A DNA stretch of 64,000 nucleotides from DATEJJ01 sp039649115 (GCA_039649115.1 JBBWZQ010000310.1:115682-179681), one strand, 5' to 3'. Counted from the first letter of the stretch, positions 1 through 8,644 are shown. Numbers and translations are program-made. The notes: generated by a model not told the origin, from the sequence alone.

Positions 1-1836
1 CGGCATACCACCGTGGACCTGGCGGGCATCGCGCTGGATGACGCGCGCACGTACCGGCTGCTGGCCGGCGCCGAGACCATCGGGGTGTTCCAGCTCGACA
101 GTAGGGGCACCCGGGACCTGCTGCGGGCCATGGCCCCGGACACCTTCGAGGACATTTCCGCGACCATCGCCCTATACCGGCCGGGCCCGATCGGCACCGG
201 CGCGCACATGAACTACGCGCGCCGCAAGACCGGCCGCCAGGAGATCACCCCGATCCACTCCGAACTCGCGGAACCCCTCGCGGAGATCCTCGGCCCCACC
301 TACGGGCTTGTTGTCTACCAGGAGCAGGTGCAGCGCGTCGCGCAGAAGCTGGCCGGCTACTCGCTCGGCCAGGCCGACCTACTGCGCCGCGCGATGGGTA
401 AGAAGAAGCCCGAGGTACTGGCCACGGAGTTCGTGCCGTTCCGCGACGGCATGCGCGCCAACGGCTACTCCGACGAGGCGACCCAGTCCATCTGGGACAC
501 GCTGCTGCCGTTCGCCGACTACGCCTTCAACCGAGCCCACAGCGCCGCCTACGGGATGATCTCCTACTGGACGGCGTACCTGAAGGCCAACTACCCCGCC
601 GAGTACATGGCCGCCCTGCTGACCTCGGTCGGTGACGACAAGGACAAGATGGCCCTGTACCTGGCGGAGTGCCGGCGGATGGGCATCCGGGTGCTGCCGC
701 CCGACGTCAGCGAGTCCACCGGCCCATTCACCCCGGTCGGCGACGACATCCGCTTCGGCCTGGCTGCGGTGCGCAATGTCGGGACCAACGTCGTCGCCGC
801 GATCGTGAGATGCCGCCCGACCAAGGGCACGTACACCGACTTCTACGACTTCCTGGCCAAGGCCGACCCGGTCGCTTGCAACAAGAAGACCATCGAGTCG
901 CTAATCAAAGCCGGGGCCTTCGACACGATGGGACACCCCCGCAAGAGCCTGCTCGCGGTGCACGCCGAGGCGGTCGACGCCGCCGCCGCCGTCAAGCGCA
1001 ACGAGGCCGCCGGCCAGTTCGACCTGTTCGGCGCCACCTTCGGCGACGCCGGCGCCGCCACTATGGCCATGCCACCCATCGGCGACACAGAGTGGGACAA
1101 GCGCCAGAAGCTCGGCTTCGAGCGGGAGATGCTCGGCCTGTACGTCTCCGACCACCCGCTGCGCGGCATCGAGGCCAGCCTGGAGGCCGCCGCCTCCACC
1201 ACCGTCGCCGCGCTGATCGGCGACGACGAACTGGCCGACGGGCAGCTCGTCACCATCGCCGGCATCCTCACCGGCCTGCAACCGCGGGTCACCGGCAAGG
1301 GCAAGCACTGGGCCTCGGCGATCCTGGAAGACCTCAGCGGGGGCGTCGAGGTCCTGTTCTTCCCCGCCACCTTCGAGTTGGTCGGCCAGTACCTCGCTGA
1401 GGACGCCCTCGTGGTGGTCAAGGGTCGGGTCAACCGTCGCGACGACACGATCGCCGTCGTCGCCATGGACCTGTGCCTGCCCGACCTGACCGTGGCGCCG
1501 CCCCGCGTCACGCTGACCATCCCGGTGCAGCGGTGCACACAGGAACTGGTCGACGCGCTGAAGGACGCCTTGTTGTCGCATCCCGGAACGGCCGAGATCC
1601 GCGTTCGGCTGATCACCCCGACCGGCGGCAGCCTGTGGCGCCTCGGCGTACGAGCCGCCGCCACCCCCAGCCTCGAACGGGTGCTGAAGACCGTCGTGGG
1701 GGCGAGCAACGTGCAAATGCCGTCACCATCCCAGCCAGCCCCCAGAGGGCCCCAAACCCCAGCGCGGCGGCCGGCGCGCGGCCGGCACGACCGGCCCGTC
1801 GGCGCCCGCGAGCCCGCGCGATCGGCAGGCCGATGA
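1..1836 (+). CDS. dnaE: DNA polymerase III alpha subunit, C-terminal part (5' end outside window)
   Basis: Replicative DNA polymerase catalytic subunit. The frame is open to base 1, so the gene begins left of the window and only the last ~610 residues are seen. Family blocks are clear: IGVFQLDS, LYRPGPIGTG, YQEQVQRVAQ, FNRAHSAAYG, then the helix-hairpin-helix region (IESLIKAGAFD) and an OB-fold (VTIAGILTGLQ, VEVLFFPATF). The catalytic aspartates and PHP domain lie upstream, so activity cannot be judged. After TVVGASNV the last ~45 residues are Pro/Arg/Ala-rich and unlike a DnaE end, so a late frameshift is possible. No replication gene follows; the next genes are short accessory ones, which suggests a second, element-borne polymerase rather than the chromosomal dnaE1. 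Confidence 0.93.
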   Translation, partial: RHTTVDLAGIALDDARTYRLLAGAETIGVFQLDSRGTRDLLRAMAPDTFEDISATIALYRPGPIGTGAHMNYARRKTGRQEITPIHSELAEPLAEILGPTYGLVVYQEQVQRVAQKLAGYSLGQADLLRRAMGKKKPEVLATEFVPFRDGMRANGYSDEATQSIWDTLLPFADYAFNRAHSAAYGMISYWTAYLKANYPAEYMAALLTSVGDDKDKMALYLAECRRMGIRVLPPDVSESTGPFTPVGDDIRFGLAAVRNVGTNVVAAIVRCRPTKGTYTDFYDFLAKADPVACNKKTIESLIKAGAFDTMGHPRKSLLAVHAEAVDAAAAVKRNEAAGQFDLFGATFGDAGAATMAMPPIGDTEWDKRQKLGFEREMLGLYVSDHPLRGIEASLEAAASTTVAALIGDDELADGQLVTIAGILTGLQPRVTGKGKHWASAILEDLSGGVEVLFFPATFELVGQYLAEDALVVVKGRVNRRDDTIAVVAMDLCLPDLTVAPPRVTLTIPVQRCTQELVDALKDALLSHPGTAEIRVRLITPTGGSLWRLGVRAAATPSLERVLKTVVGASNVQMPSPSQPAPRGPQTPARRPARGRHDRPVGAREPARSAGR

Positions 1837-2242
1837 CCGCCGCCGCCGTCAGACTCGTCGACTTCTAGGCCCGCCGGCAGGCTCTCCTGACAGGGGGCAC
1901 TGCGCGCCGTTGAACTCCGGCTTTTTGAGCTTCGTCGTCTGGCTCAGGCTCACCGGGAGCTGCCTACCGTAAGGCCACCCGGGGTACATGAATCCCGCGG
2001 TTGGTTGCGGCAGCGGGGAGCGTGGCCGTCGTTCCGCCACAGGTCAGTCAGGGTGGGCTGAATTCCAGAGTGTCTCGCCGAATTTGTTGTACGGCGTGTC
2101 GAGTGTCCCTGGCGTTCCCGGCCCGTACCGTCATGCCCGGCACTTCGTCATTGCGACGTTGATCGTGTTTCTTCTGCGGGCTCGCGCTCCTCCGGCGCTA
2201 CCGCGGTGTCCCGGAGGTTTCCGGGCCCAGAGGGAGATCACG
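1837..2242. other. Intergenic leader, no gene recognised
   Basis: About 400 bases without a convincing reading frame. A 7-bp inverted repeat (CCTCCGG at 2189-2195, CCGGAGG at 2211-2217) sits just before the ribosome binding site of the next gene and could form a hairpin in its leader. I see no other structure. Confidence 0.5.
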
Positions 2243-2452
2243 ATGACCGAAGTAGAGCAGGTGCCAGGACCGGAACCACCGAGCCGCGCTAAGTCTGCTG
2301 CCCAGGCGTGGCGAGTGGTGGGCTCCACGCTGGAGATGGCCGCGCTGGTCGCGGCGTATCAACAGCACGAGGGCCTTGCCATGGTGGCGAAGGCCCTCGC
2401 AGTACTGGGACAGTCCGCGGCGGCTTGGTTAGGCCCCAGACTCAGCCGTTGA
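2243..2452 (+). CDS. Small hypothetical protein, 69 aa
   Basis: Unrecognised short protein. The start at 2243 is chosen because AGGGAG lies seven bases upstream; the frame is open further up but that stretch is not protein-like. The N-terminal ~20 residues are Glu/Pro-rich and the rest is one or two hydrophobic/amphipathic helices (MAALVAAYQQHEGLAMVAKA, then VLGQSAAAWL), so membrane association is possible. A strong hairpin terminator follows 12 bases after the stop, so the gene appears to be a single transcription unit. It resembles in size and position the other lone small proteins placed before sigma-factor genes in this window (6537, 15885), but the sequences do not clearly align. Confidence 0.6.
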   Translation: MTEVEQVPGPEPPSRAKSAAQAWRVVGSTLEMAALVAAYQQHEGLAMVAKALAVLGQSAAAWLGPRLSR

Positions 2453-2464
2453 CGGTCCCGCCCG

Positions 2465-2499
2465 CCGGGGTAGGAGCGTCGCTTCTACCCCGGTTTCTT
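2465..2499 (+). terminator. Rho-independent terminator
   Basis: CCGGGGTAGGAGC at 2465-2477 pairs with GCTTCTACCCCGG at 2481-2493 (13-bp stem with one G-T pair, 3-base loop), followed by TTTCTT. It directly follows the 69-aa gene. Confidence 0.85.
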
Positions 2500-2548
2500 G
2501 TCTCACGGTGAGACGGCAACCCGCGGGTTTGGTGTTTCACCGTGAGAC
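2500..2548. repeat. Pair of 15-bp palindromes
   Basis: GTCTCAC-G-GTGAGAC at 2500-2514 is a perfect palindrome, and GTTTCAC-C-GTGAGAC at 2534-2548 is the same site with one change. Their centres are 34 bp apart. They lie between the terminator of one gene and the end of a decayed gene on the other strand. They could be an operator pair or short two-way hairpins; no promoter could be assigned. Confidence 0.55.
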
Positions 2549-2942
2549 GCACGGTACGTCGGTTGGCCGGCGAAGTGTGGGACGACCGGCAACTTTGGCC
2601 TTTCGCGTGTTGACTGGCCACGGGCGCGACGGTACCTGGTCGGCCTGGGGTTGCGCGGGGGGCCATCTGCGTGGCTGGAGGGTTCGGGGCCGAGTGTGGC
2701 CGACGCGGGGAGTCCGGCGCCGCCGGCTGTCAACGTCGGAGGCGTCAAGGCCCAGCTGGGCCAGCTCGATGACGGTCCAGCCGCCGTCGCGGGCCCGGTT
2801 GTAGGCGTCGGCATAGGCGGAGTTGGCCTTGTCCAGCGCGTCGGCGAGTTGGTCGCGCTCGTGGAGTGCGGTGGCGGCTACGCCGACCAGGTTGGTACAT
2901 CTGCCGGGCGATGGTGATCTTCTCTGGGCGCCGATGCGTCAT
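2508..2942 (-). pseudogene. Frameshifted small helical protein
   Basis: Reading leftward from ATG at 2942 gives MTHRRPEKITIARQM, after which the frame fails. One base removed from ATGTACCAACCTG (about 2908) restores a protein-like sequence continuing TNLVGVAATALHERDQLADA and NRARDGGWTVIELAQLGLD, to a stop at 2508. The GGWTVIELAQLG part resembles the helix-turn-helix tail of small actinomycete proteins that have an alpha-helical N-terminus. A single-base insertion, real or a sequencing error, has broken it. The last ~50 codons are Arg/Pro-rich. Confidence 0.6.
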
Positions 2943-3024
2943 TCGGTGCCTGCCGATGGTTCGCGGAGCGGGACCCCACCCAACAGACCGCTCAGGTGCC
3001 GAAAAGCTCTGCTCAAGGAATTAA

Positions 3025-3068
3025 GGGTCCGCCGCCTGACTCTTTTGCCCGGAGCGGACGGCGGACCC
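3025..3068. terminator. Long inverted repeat, possible terminator
   Basis: GGGTCCGCCG at 3025-3034 is repeated inverted as CGGCGGACCC at 3059-3068, with a 24-base loop containing CTTTT. It lies between the decayed minus-strand gene and the CRP-like sites. It could separate transcription units or be an attenuator. Confidence 0.4.
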
Positions 3069-3142
3069 GACTGACACAGTTTCCCGCGTCTGCAAGTTAG
3101 GGACATTGCCTGGCGGTCACGTGAACTCAGCCGTGAACCAAA

Positions 3143-3179
3143 GTGACAGCAATCACAAAGTGGCAGTGATGCCGATCAC
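3143..3179. promoter_or_regulatory. Two CRP-like operator sites
   Basis: GTGA-CAGCAA-TCAC (3143-3156) and GTGA-TGCCGA-TCAC (3166-3179) both match the CRP/FNR-family consensus GTGA-N6-TCAC exactly and are each followed by A. Centres are 23 bp apart. They lie about 180 bp upstream of the small membrane protein/ECF sigma operon, in a 290-bp gap with no other function. Confidence 0.6.
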
Positions 3180-3356
3180 AGCCGAGCAGGGTGTCAAGGT
3201 CTCCTAACCAAGGCATGCAGTGAAGTGCATCACGGGTCGCCTGAGGGTGGTTGAGACATCGGCGACAGCGGAGGACGATACATCGCAACAACTACATCCG
3301 GTTACGCCCATCCATGCCCGGAGCGGGGCTGACCAAGACTGACACAGGAGTACCCC

Positions 3357-3659
3357 TTGAGTGAGCTCACTGCGGGTGAGCGCAGCTGTGCCTGCGCACA
3401 ATATTCCCGCGTACTGAAGCGTCGGACCATCAGCGGCGTGACGATGGCGGCCACGGTCGGCCTCCAGGAGGTTCCCTGGGAGTCGATCGGCGGATCCGCG
3501 CATTTGGTTGACCCCGCCCTACACGGCGGGACGATCGTCGTCGGTCTGATCTTCGGCATCGACGTGCTGATCGGCGTCGGGGTCCGCGTTAAGGCGTGGA
3601 TGAAGGACCGAGTTGTTGTGGTTCACCTCAGCCCCCGGCATCGTCCGGACGACGAGTGA
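3357..3659 (+). CDS. Small membrane protein before ECF sigma factor
   Basis: Unrecognised 100-aa protein. A TTG start at 3357 is chosen because ACAGGAG ends six bases before it; no ATG or GTG in this frame has a comparable site. One hydrophobic segment (GGTIVVGLIFGIDVLIGVGV, about residues 58-77) suggests a single membrane span followed by a basic tail. Its stop overlaps the GTG of the sigma gene (GTGA), so the two are translationally coupled. The position recalls anti-sigma/sigma pairs, but there is no ZAS/HxxxCxxC motif, so calling it an anti-sigma factor would be a guess. The two CRP-like sites upstream are candidate regulators of the pair. Confidence 0.6.
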   Translation: MSELTAGERSCACAQYSRVLKRRTISGVTMAATVGLQEVPWESIGGSAHLVDPALHGGTIVVGLIFGIDVLIGVGVRVKAWMKDRVVVVHLSPRHRPDDE

Positions 3660-4276
3660 CCTCTTCAAACACATCATCGGAGAGCCCTATCGGACCCACT
3701 CGGTCGATTCCGGACGGTGCGAGGGCTCCAACCGGCCAGGAGGCTGTCCACCCCGATTCCTCTGGTCGAGGCTCTGCTGGCGAGCATGAGTTCGATGCGT
3801 TCTTCAAAGGTAACTACGCGTTCGTCCTTAAGTTCTTGGTGCTGATAGGTGCGTCATGGGCGGAGGCAGAGGACGCCGCGCAAGAGGCGATGCTGGCGGT
3901 CTTGCAAGCCTGGCCAAAGATCACCAACCATCGCCAATGGCTCCTTGTTGCCGCGCGACGGCGCCTTGTACGTTCCCAGCAGAGGTCACGCAGGCAAATC
4001 CCTCTCATCGCTGAAGGCGGATGGCTATCCGAGTTGGAAGGGGGCCCGGTACCCGAGGCGGCCGTCACGGAGCAGGCGGTCGACCAGGACCTACTGCGAC
4101 TGGTCGCCGATCTGCCCCCACGCCAGCGGCAGATCATTGCTCTGGTGGCTGACGGCTACTCCCAAGCAGAGGTGGCCGAGGCCCTGGGGCTGACGCCGTC
4201 TGCAGTCCGGGCAAACCTCTACAAGGCCCGCCGAAATCTCAAGGGCCCCGTCAACACAACACGTTTGGGCCGGTGA
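3656..4276 (+). CDS. ECF-type RNA polymerase sigma factor
   Basis: Sigma-70 family, group 4. Starting at GTG 3656 (GTGA overlap with the gene before) gives 206 aa. Region 2 is visible as FDAFFKGNYAFVLKF...AEDAAQEAMLAVLQAW, and region 4 as LPPRQRQIIALVADGY followed by the helix-turn-helix SQAEVAEALGLTPSAVRANL. The first ~40 residues are Ser/Pro-rich. The linker between the two regions is of normal length, so the protein should be able to bind core polymerase and a promoter. The coupled small membrane protein is its likely partner or controller. Its target promoters cannot be named from the window. Confidence 0.85.
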   Translation: MTSSNTSSESPIGPTRSIPDGARAPTGQEAVHPDSSGRGSAGEHEFDAFFKGNYAFVLKFLVLIGASWAEAEDAAQEAMLAVLQAWPKITNHRQWLLVAARRRLVRSQQRSRRQIPLIAEGGWLSELEGGPVPEAAVTEQAVDQDLLRLVADLPPRQRQIIALVADGYSQAEVAEALGLTPSAVRANLYKARRNLKGPVNTTRLGR

Positions 4277-4373
4277 CACTCTCGCTGTCACCCGCCTGGA
4301 CCGGCTCGGCCGGTCCGTGGTCCTCTGTGCAGCGTCCCGGCCGCCCAGCCCTGGGGCTTGCCTGAGCCCCTGG

Positions 4374-6305
4374 TTATGGCCGCAGGTCGACAAGCTTTGG
4401 CTCATCCCACCTGAAGGTCGCCGCGCAGGAGCGGTCGTCGTTGCGGCGGGCGGTGACGGTGACCTTCTGTAGGTCGGCGGGAATGGGCATGTCCAGGGTG
4501 GAGACCGAGGTGCCGGAGAGGGTCCCTTCGGTGGGGGCGCCGTCGTCGACGCGAATGGTCCAGTCGATGCGGGCACCTTCGCAGCCCGGCTGTATCCAGC
4601 CCTGCGAGCTCTGTGTCTTTAGCGTGCCGCGCAGCCGCTCCGGCGTCACGCTGCGCCTGGTTTCCTTGCGGCGGAAGGTGGAGCTGATCTGTCCGCCGAC
4701 GGGGATGGTCCATTCGAAGTTGTCGAGATATGCGCACGCGTACGTGCTGCAGCCGTCGAGTCGCTGGTACACCTCCGGTTTGTCGCCGCTGTCATGCACG
4801 AGGAACTCCGATTCGTCAAAGCTGTACAGGATGCCGCCGCCCCCCAGGACTACTATCGCGACCGCGAGGGTGACTGCGAGGCGGCGCCAGATCGTGTTCC
4901 AGCCCCTGGTGCTGGATCGCCCACTCGAGCCGGGCGGCCAGTCCACCGGGGTTCCTTCGCATTGCCGGGCCCCTGGTGCTATCGCCACGGCGGTCACGGT
5001 GGTGGGCGCGTTGCTGATGGCGGAGGTGATGCGGTGGAACTCTGCGCTGAACGGGTTGAGGTCACGGTCACGTTGCTGCTCCGCGAGCTCCTGCAGCCTC
5101 CGTAGGTTGACCGGGTCGGTGTCCAAAACGTCGCCGATCGCGGCCGTGATGGCTGTTCCCGGCAGGGGTCGTGCGGTGAGTGCCCGCTCGACCATCTCAA
5201 CGTTGATGTTGGCGGTGCCAGCGATGTGGTGAACGTTGCTGCCGCGCAGCTCCGCATGCACCGCGAGGTAGATGGCCAGCGCCCGGTGCGCGGGTGGCGC
5301 AGTTGCGGCGATCTCCCGGCGCGCGCGCACCACGACTGAGGGCAGCAACCTGGCTGCGGTGACCTCGGCTGAAGCCGCAGCGATGAGGTTCGCCGAGGGG
5401 GATGTCGTGGCGCCGGCCGCTTCGGTTGTACCCAGTTCCAGCTCGGCTGCCAGCCGGGCCAGCTGTTCACGCAGGGAATCCACCTGGGTCTCGGCCTCGG
5501 CGGCGACATCGCGGTCCCGGGCCCGGTCACGTTCGGTGGAGGTGAGGCGTTCGCGTAACTCGTCGGCGACCGCGTGGGACGCGGAGGCCAGAGCTTCGGC
5601 GCTGGCCCGTTCGGTGGTCTCCGCGACGAGCCTTTGCGCGAGGGCCGCCCGGGCGTGCTCGGCATCGGCGGCTGCCCGCAGCGCCGCGGCCGCCTGGGCC
5701 TGAACCTCCTGCACCTGAACCTGAGCGTCTCGCAGCTGTTCAGCGGCCTCGGCGGCGGGATCCGGCGCCGCGTTGACCAGCGCGGCGATCTCGTCATCGC
5801 CTGCCGGGTCGACGGGCAAGTTGGGCGGCGGGTGACCGAGCGCCGCCGTCCAGAACCGCGCTGCGCCGGCCACCACGTCGCCCGGATGTTCGTCAGGGTG
5901 GGCGCAGTGCCGGGCGATCAACTCCGCCAGCCACCACTCCGGGCCACTGACCCGGTCCCCGCCCAGGTGCTTGTTGAGCACCTTTTGGGTCACCCGACCG
6001 GCGAGGCGGGGTTCCACGCCTGCGATGTGGTCGATGAACGCGCGCCGTGTGCCGAACCGCGACAGGATGCGTCCCTCAAGCCAGACCACCAGGGCCAGCA
6101 GGGGTCGGGGCAGTTCCTCCAGCTTGCGTACCTGCTGCTCAACGCTGGCGCGTTTCCCACCGCGAAGCGACGCCAGCCAGCCGGGCTCGCGCCGAGTCCG
6201 GATGAAGATCTGGACGTTGCTTGCCCTGCCAGGTCCGGTGCGTCGTCGAGGCACGCCGTGACCTGGATTGTCGCCACCGCCCGATGCAAAGTCCCGGTCC
6301 GGCAT
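4374..6305 (-). CDS. Coiled-coil protein with one transmembrane helix
   Basis: About 643 aa starting at ATG 6305, preceded by a G-rich site; the frame is open 32 codons further. Order of parts: basic N-terminus; a helical region (about residues 60-160) containing two HTH-like stretches of the XRE type (RRAFIDHIAGVEPRLAGR); a ~130-residue Ala/Glu/Arg-rich coiled coil; a second HTH-like stretch (HHIAGTANINVEMVERAL); one membrane span (LAVTLAVAIVVLGGGGILYS); and a C-terminal outer domain with cysteines in GCSTYACAYLD and WIQPGCEGARIDWTI. A cytosolic DNA- or protein-binding half joined to an exported sensor-like domain is inferred. It runs opposite to the sigma gene and is not coupled to any neighbour. 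The family is not recognised. Confidence 0.65.
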   Translation of the reverse strand: MPDRDFASGGGDNPGHGVPRRRTGPGRASNVQIFIRTRREPGWLASLRGGKRASVEQQVRKLEELPRPLLALVVWLEGRILSRFGTRRAFIDHIAGVEPRLAGRVTQKVLNKHLGGDRVSGPEWWLAELIARHCAHPDEHPGDVVAGAARFWTAALGHPPPNLPVDPAGDDEIAALVNAAPDPAAEAAEQLRDAQVQVQEVQAQAAAALRAAADAEHARAALAQRLVAETTERASAEALASASHAVADELRERLTSTERDRARDRDVAAEAETQVDSLREQLARLAAELELGTTEAAGATTSPSANLIAAASAEVTAARLLPSVVVRARREIAATAPPAHRALAIYLAVHAELRGSNVHHIAGTANINVEMVERALTARPLPGTAITAAIGDVLDTDPVNLRRLQELAEQQRDRDLNPFSAEFHRITSAISNAPTTVTAVAIAPGARQCEGTPVDWPPGSSGRSSTRGWNTIWRRLAVTLAVAIVVLGGGGILYSFDESEFLVHDSGDKPEVYQRLDGCSTYACAYLDNFEWTIPVGGQISSTFRRKETRRSVTPERLRGTLKTQSSQGWIQPGCEGARIDWTIRVDDGAPTEGTLSGTSVSTLDMPIPADLQKVTVTARRNDDRSCAATFRWDEPKLVDLRP

Positions 6306-6536
6306 CGCCCCCCCATCCTGGATACCCACCGGTGTGGAACAACCGTCCAATGTCGCCGATCGTCGCGACCTGGATTGTCCCCGATTAGTCACGCTGGTCA
6401 AGGGACGCTCGAGGGTGTGTCAATGAGGGGGCCCGCCCAGCGGGCCCGCAGGTAAGCCCCCGCGCCGGATGTGGTCGCACACGAAAACCGACGCGAGGGC
6501 CCGCATCCCTTCTCACCGAAAGGACCTACCACCAGC

Positions 6537-6806
6537 ATGCTCGAAGACCTACGGGCATGGGTAGCACTCGCCGCCGCCGGCGCGCAGTTCATTATGCGTA
6601 CCACCGCCGGAACGGTTGCCTTGCTGTCCCGAGATCCGCAACGGCGCGCCAACGCCCGCGCCCTCCTCGGAGCGCTCGACGGCCAGCCCGACAGCGGCTC
6701 TGGAAGCGGTCAGCCCAGCGGCCAAATCCGCGAGAACACCCAAGATGGCGACCAGCCGGCTAGAACCAACAACCCTGCCGAGGCAGACGACTGCGGACAG
6801 GTGTAA
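6537..6806 (+). CDS. Small hypothetical protein, 89 aa
   Basis: Unrecognised. ATG 6537 is used; GAAAGGA lies about 12 bases upstream, a rather long gap. The first ~28 residues form a hydrophobic helix (AWVALAAAGAQFIMRTTAGT) followed by a basic stretch (LSRDPQRRANARALL). The last ~40 residues are Gly/Ser/Gln/Asp-rich and probably disordered. A small membrane-attached protein with a polar tail is a reasonable reading. A hairpin follows 70 bases downstream. Confidence 0.5.
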   Translation: MLEDLRAWVALAAAGAQFIMRTTAGTVALLSRDPQRRANARALLGALDGQPDSGSGSGQPSGQIRENTQDGDQPARTNNPAEADDCGQV

Positions 6807-6877
6807 GGGGCCGTCCGGGGACCGGTAACTACCGCCAGCGGACACAGTGCCGCTCTGCGAGCTGCAGCCACGACCGG

Positions 6878-6906
6878 CCGCCCGGGGCCTTTCTTGTCCC
6901 GGGCGG
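6878..6906. terminator. Hairpin terminator or attenuator
   Basis: CCGCCCGGG (6878-6886) and CCCGGGCGG (6898-6906) are perfectly complementary around an 11-base loop containing CCTTTCTTG. It follows the 89-aa gene. Confidence 0.6.
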
Positions 6907-7334
6907 TCCGGTTGCGTGGCACCTGCCTCCGATCACCCGATCGTGTTTAGTGGAGCAAGGTCCGGCGCGTTGGCGACATTGCGCCCAGCAGCGCCGAGCT
7001 GCGCACCCCCGCACGGGTCGGTCCCTCCGGTGCCCGCCGGCGGGTGGCCCATCCTGCGCGCGCACCTGCACTGGCTGGGGGCAGTCCAGCCACGTCACGC
7101 CGCTCACGACACCGTGCTGTTCGCCGGGAGGGACGATCCGGCCGAGCTCGCCGCAGACCGTGCGGCCCCTGATGCTGTGGAATCGAGCGGTGGCTATGTA
7201 CGCGAGAGGGCCGCCGGGTGGCGCCGGGCCGGAAACACTGGGCCCGCTTGTAACGTCGATCTGGGTTCTGAGCCCCTACTCGTTGAGCCCCGCCGTGCGG
7301 CGCGGTGAGCCCAACAAGTAGGAAGAGGCAAACA
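6907..7334. other. Long leader before membrane sigma gene, no clear gene
   Basis: About 430 bases. Several frames are open, but none shows protein-like composition, a start with a ribosome site, or a recognisable motif. It may hold the promoter and a long untranslated leader of the downstream sigma gene, or a decayed gene. GGAAGAGG at 7321-7328 is the ribosome binding site for the next gene. Confidence 0.4.
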
Positions 7335-8576
7335 ATGGATCCCTTGACCTTGGTCATCGTTACCGCCAGCGCGCAGATCGCCGCCCGCTACACCGGTGCC
7401 CACGCCGAAGCTGAGGTGCTGCGCGCCCGCACCGAGCTGGCCCGCGCGGCTGCCGACCTACCACCCGGCACGGTGATCACCGGCACCGGCCGCGGCGGCG
7501 AGCGCTGGACGATCCATATTCCCGCCGCCGAAACTCTGCCGCCCCGCCCCCGCCCCGCCCCGCGGACACCGGCGGTGAGGAGCGTCAGAATGGCTGACCG
7601 CCCAGCCGAGGCGCGGCTGACCTTCCCGGACGTACCCCCTGGACGTGATCCCGCCGACCTGCACCGCTTCTGGGCCGACTGGGAACCGGTGATCCGCCGC
7701 AGTGCCCGGGCGAAGCTGCGCTCTGCCCGGGTGCCGCGTGCCCTGTCGGATACCGACGATGCCGTCCAGCACGCCTACGCCGAGCTGAGCGAGCACTGGT
7801 CAAAGCCGGACTTCGCCGAGGTCGACCCTGGCCGCTTCGTGCTCGGTCGCGTGCTGCGCGATTTCATTCGCGCCCAAGTCGACGAGCTCAAGAAGCGTCG
7901 CGGCCAGCCTGGCCGGCACAGCGAGTTCGACGAGGATCTGGGCCTGCCCGAGCCCACTGCCGAGGATCTGTTCATCGAACAGGAGGTCGACCGTCTACTG
8001 CTCGAAGCGCTGCCTCAGGCCTTGGCACAGTTGAGCGAAAACCAGCGCCGCGCTCTTGAGCTGAGCGCGCAAGGGCTGGGCCGCGAAGCGATCGCCGCCG
8101 AGCTCAACGTCAAGGTCGGCACGGTCTCGTCGCACTTCACCCGAGCCAAGGCGAAGGTCCACGCCGAGCTGGCAGCGGGCCTCATGGCGGCGAGCGTGAC
8201 GGGGTCCATCATTGAACACCTCTTCCGCGCTGGTCGCGGCTTTAGTCTCGCCGCTGCGATGCGCGGCATTACCATCGGCCTCTGCGGCATTTTGGGCATC
8301 GGCTCGCTCATAACATTGATCAAGTTCGTGCGGCTTCTCAGGCGCCTCGCTCAGCAAGACGATGTTGGCCGATGTGAGTTGCTCGCGCTTTGGCTGTGTG
8401 TTCTGCTGCCGGCAAACGCTCGGGACCGATTCGCGCAGGAATGGTGCGGCGAACTGCACGACCTGCGCGTCCAGGGCGTGCGCCGGCGGACACTCTATTT
8501 CTACGCGGCTCAGTTGCTATGGCGGCTGCCGGCTTTGTGGTGGACCTTGCGGACCGGCCGCCGCCCGCGCGGATAG
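7335..8576 (+). CDS. Sigma-70 family protein fused to membrane domains
   Basis: 413 aa from ATG 7335 (GGAAGAGG eight bases upstream). N-terminus: a hydrophobic stretch and a small domain (PPGTVITGTGRGGERWTIHI). Middle (about 105-270): sigma region 2-like FWADWEPVIRRSARAKLR, DTDDAVQHAYAELSEHW, and region 4 LSENQRRALELSAQG with HTH REAIAAELNVKVGTVSSHF. C-terminus: a membrane segment (ITIGLCGILGIGSLITLI) and a module common in actinobacterial membrane proteins (ANARDRFAQEWCGELHDL, FYAAQLLWRLPALWW). The sigma part is therefore probably held at the membrane. The gene disrupted by the transposon (16108 plus 23640) has the same order of parts, but there the small N-terminal domain is a separate gene (15885). 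Confidence 0.75.
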   Translation: MDPLTLVIVTASAQIAARYTGAHAEAEVLRARTELARAAADLPPGTVITGTGRGGERWTIHIPAAETLPPRPRPAPRTPAVRSVRMADRPAEARLTFPDVPPGRDPADLHRFWADWEPVIRRSARAKLRSARVPRALSDTDDAVQHAYAELSEHWSKPDFAEVDPGRFVLGRVLRDFIRAQVDELKKRRGQPGRHSEFDEDLGLPEPTAEDLFIEQEVDRLLLEALPQALAQLSENQRRALELSAQGLGREAIAAELNVKVGTVSSHFTRAKAKVHAELAAGLMAASVTGSIIEHLFRAGRGFSLAAAMRGITIGLCGILGIGSLITLIKFVRLLRRLAQQDDVGRCELLALWLCVLLPANARDRFAQEWCGELHDLRVQGVRRRTLYFYAAQLLWRLPALWWTLRTGRRPRG

Positions 8577-8644
8577 ACGTGGAAGCCCCTGCCGACCGAT
8601 CGGCGGCATGGGCCGAATCCTCCCGTCCAACCATCCCCCGTCAA

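Noticed and set aside
3357..3659. Classical anti-sigma factor
   Set aside because: Coupled to a sigma gene and has one membrane span, but lacks the zinc HxxxCxxC motif and a cytosolic anti-sigma domain.
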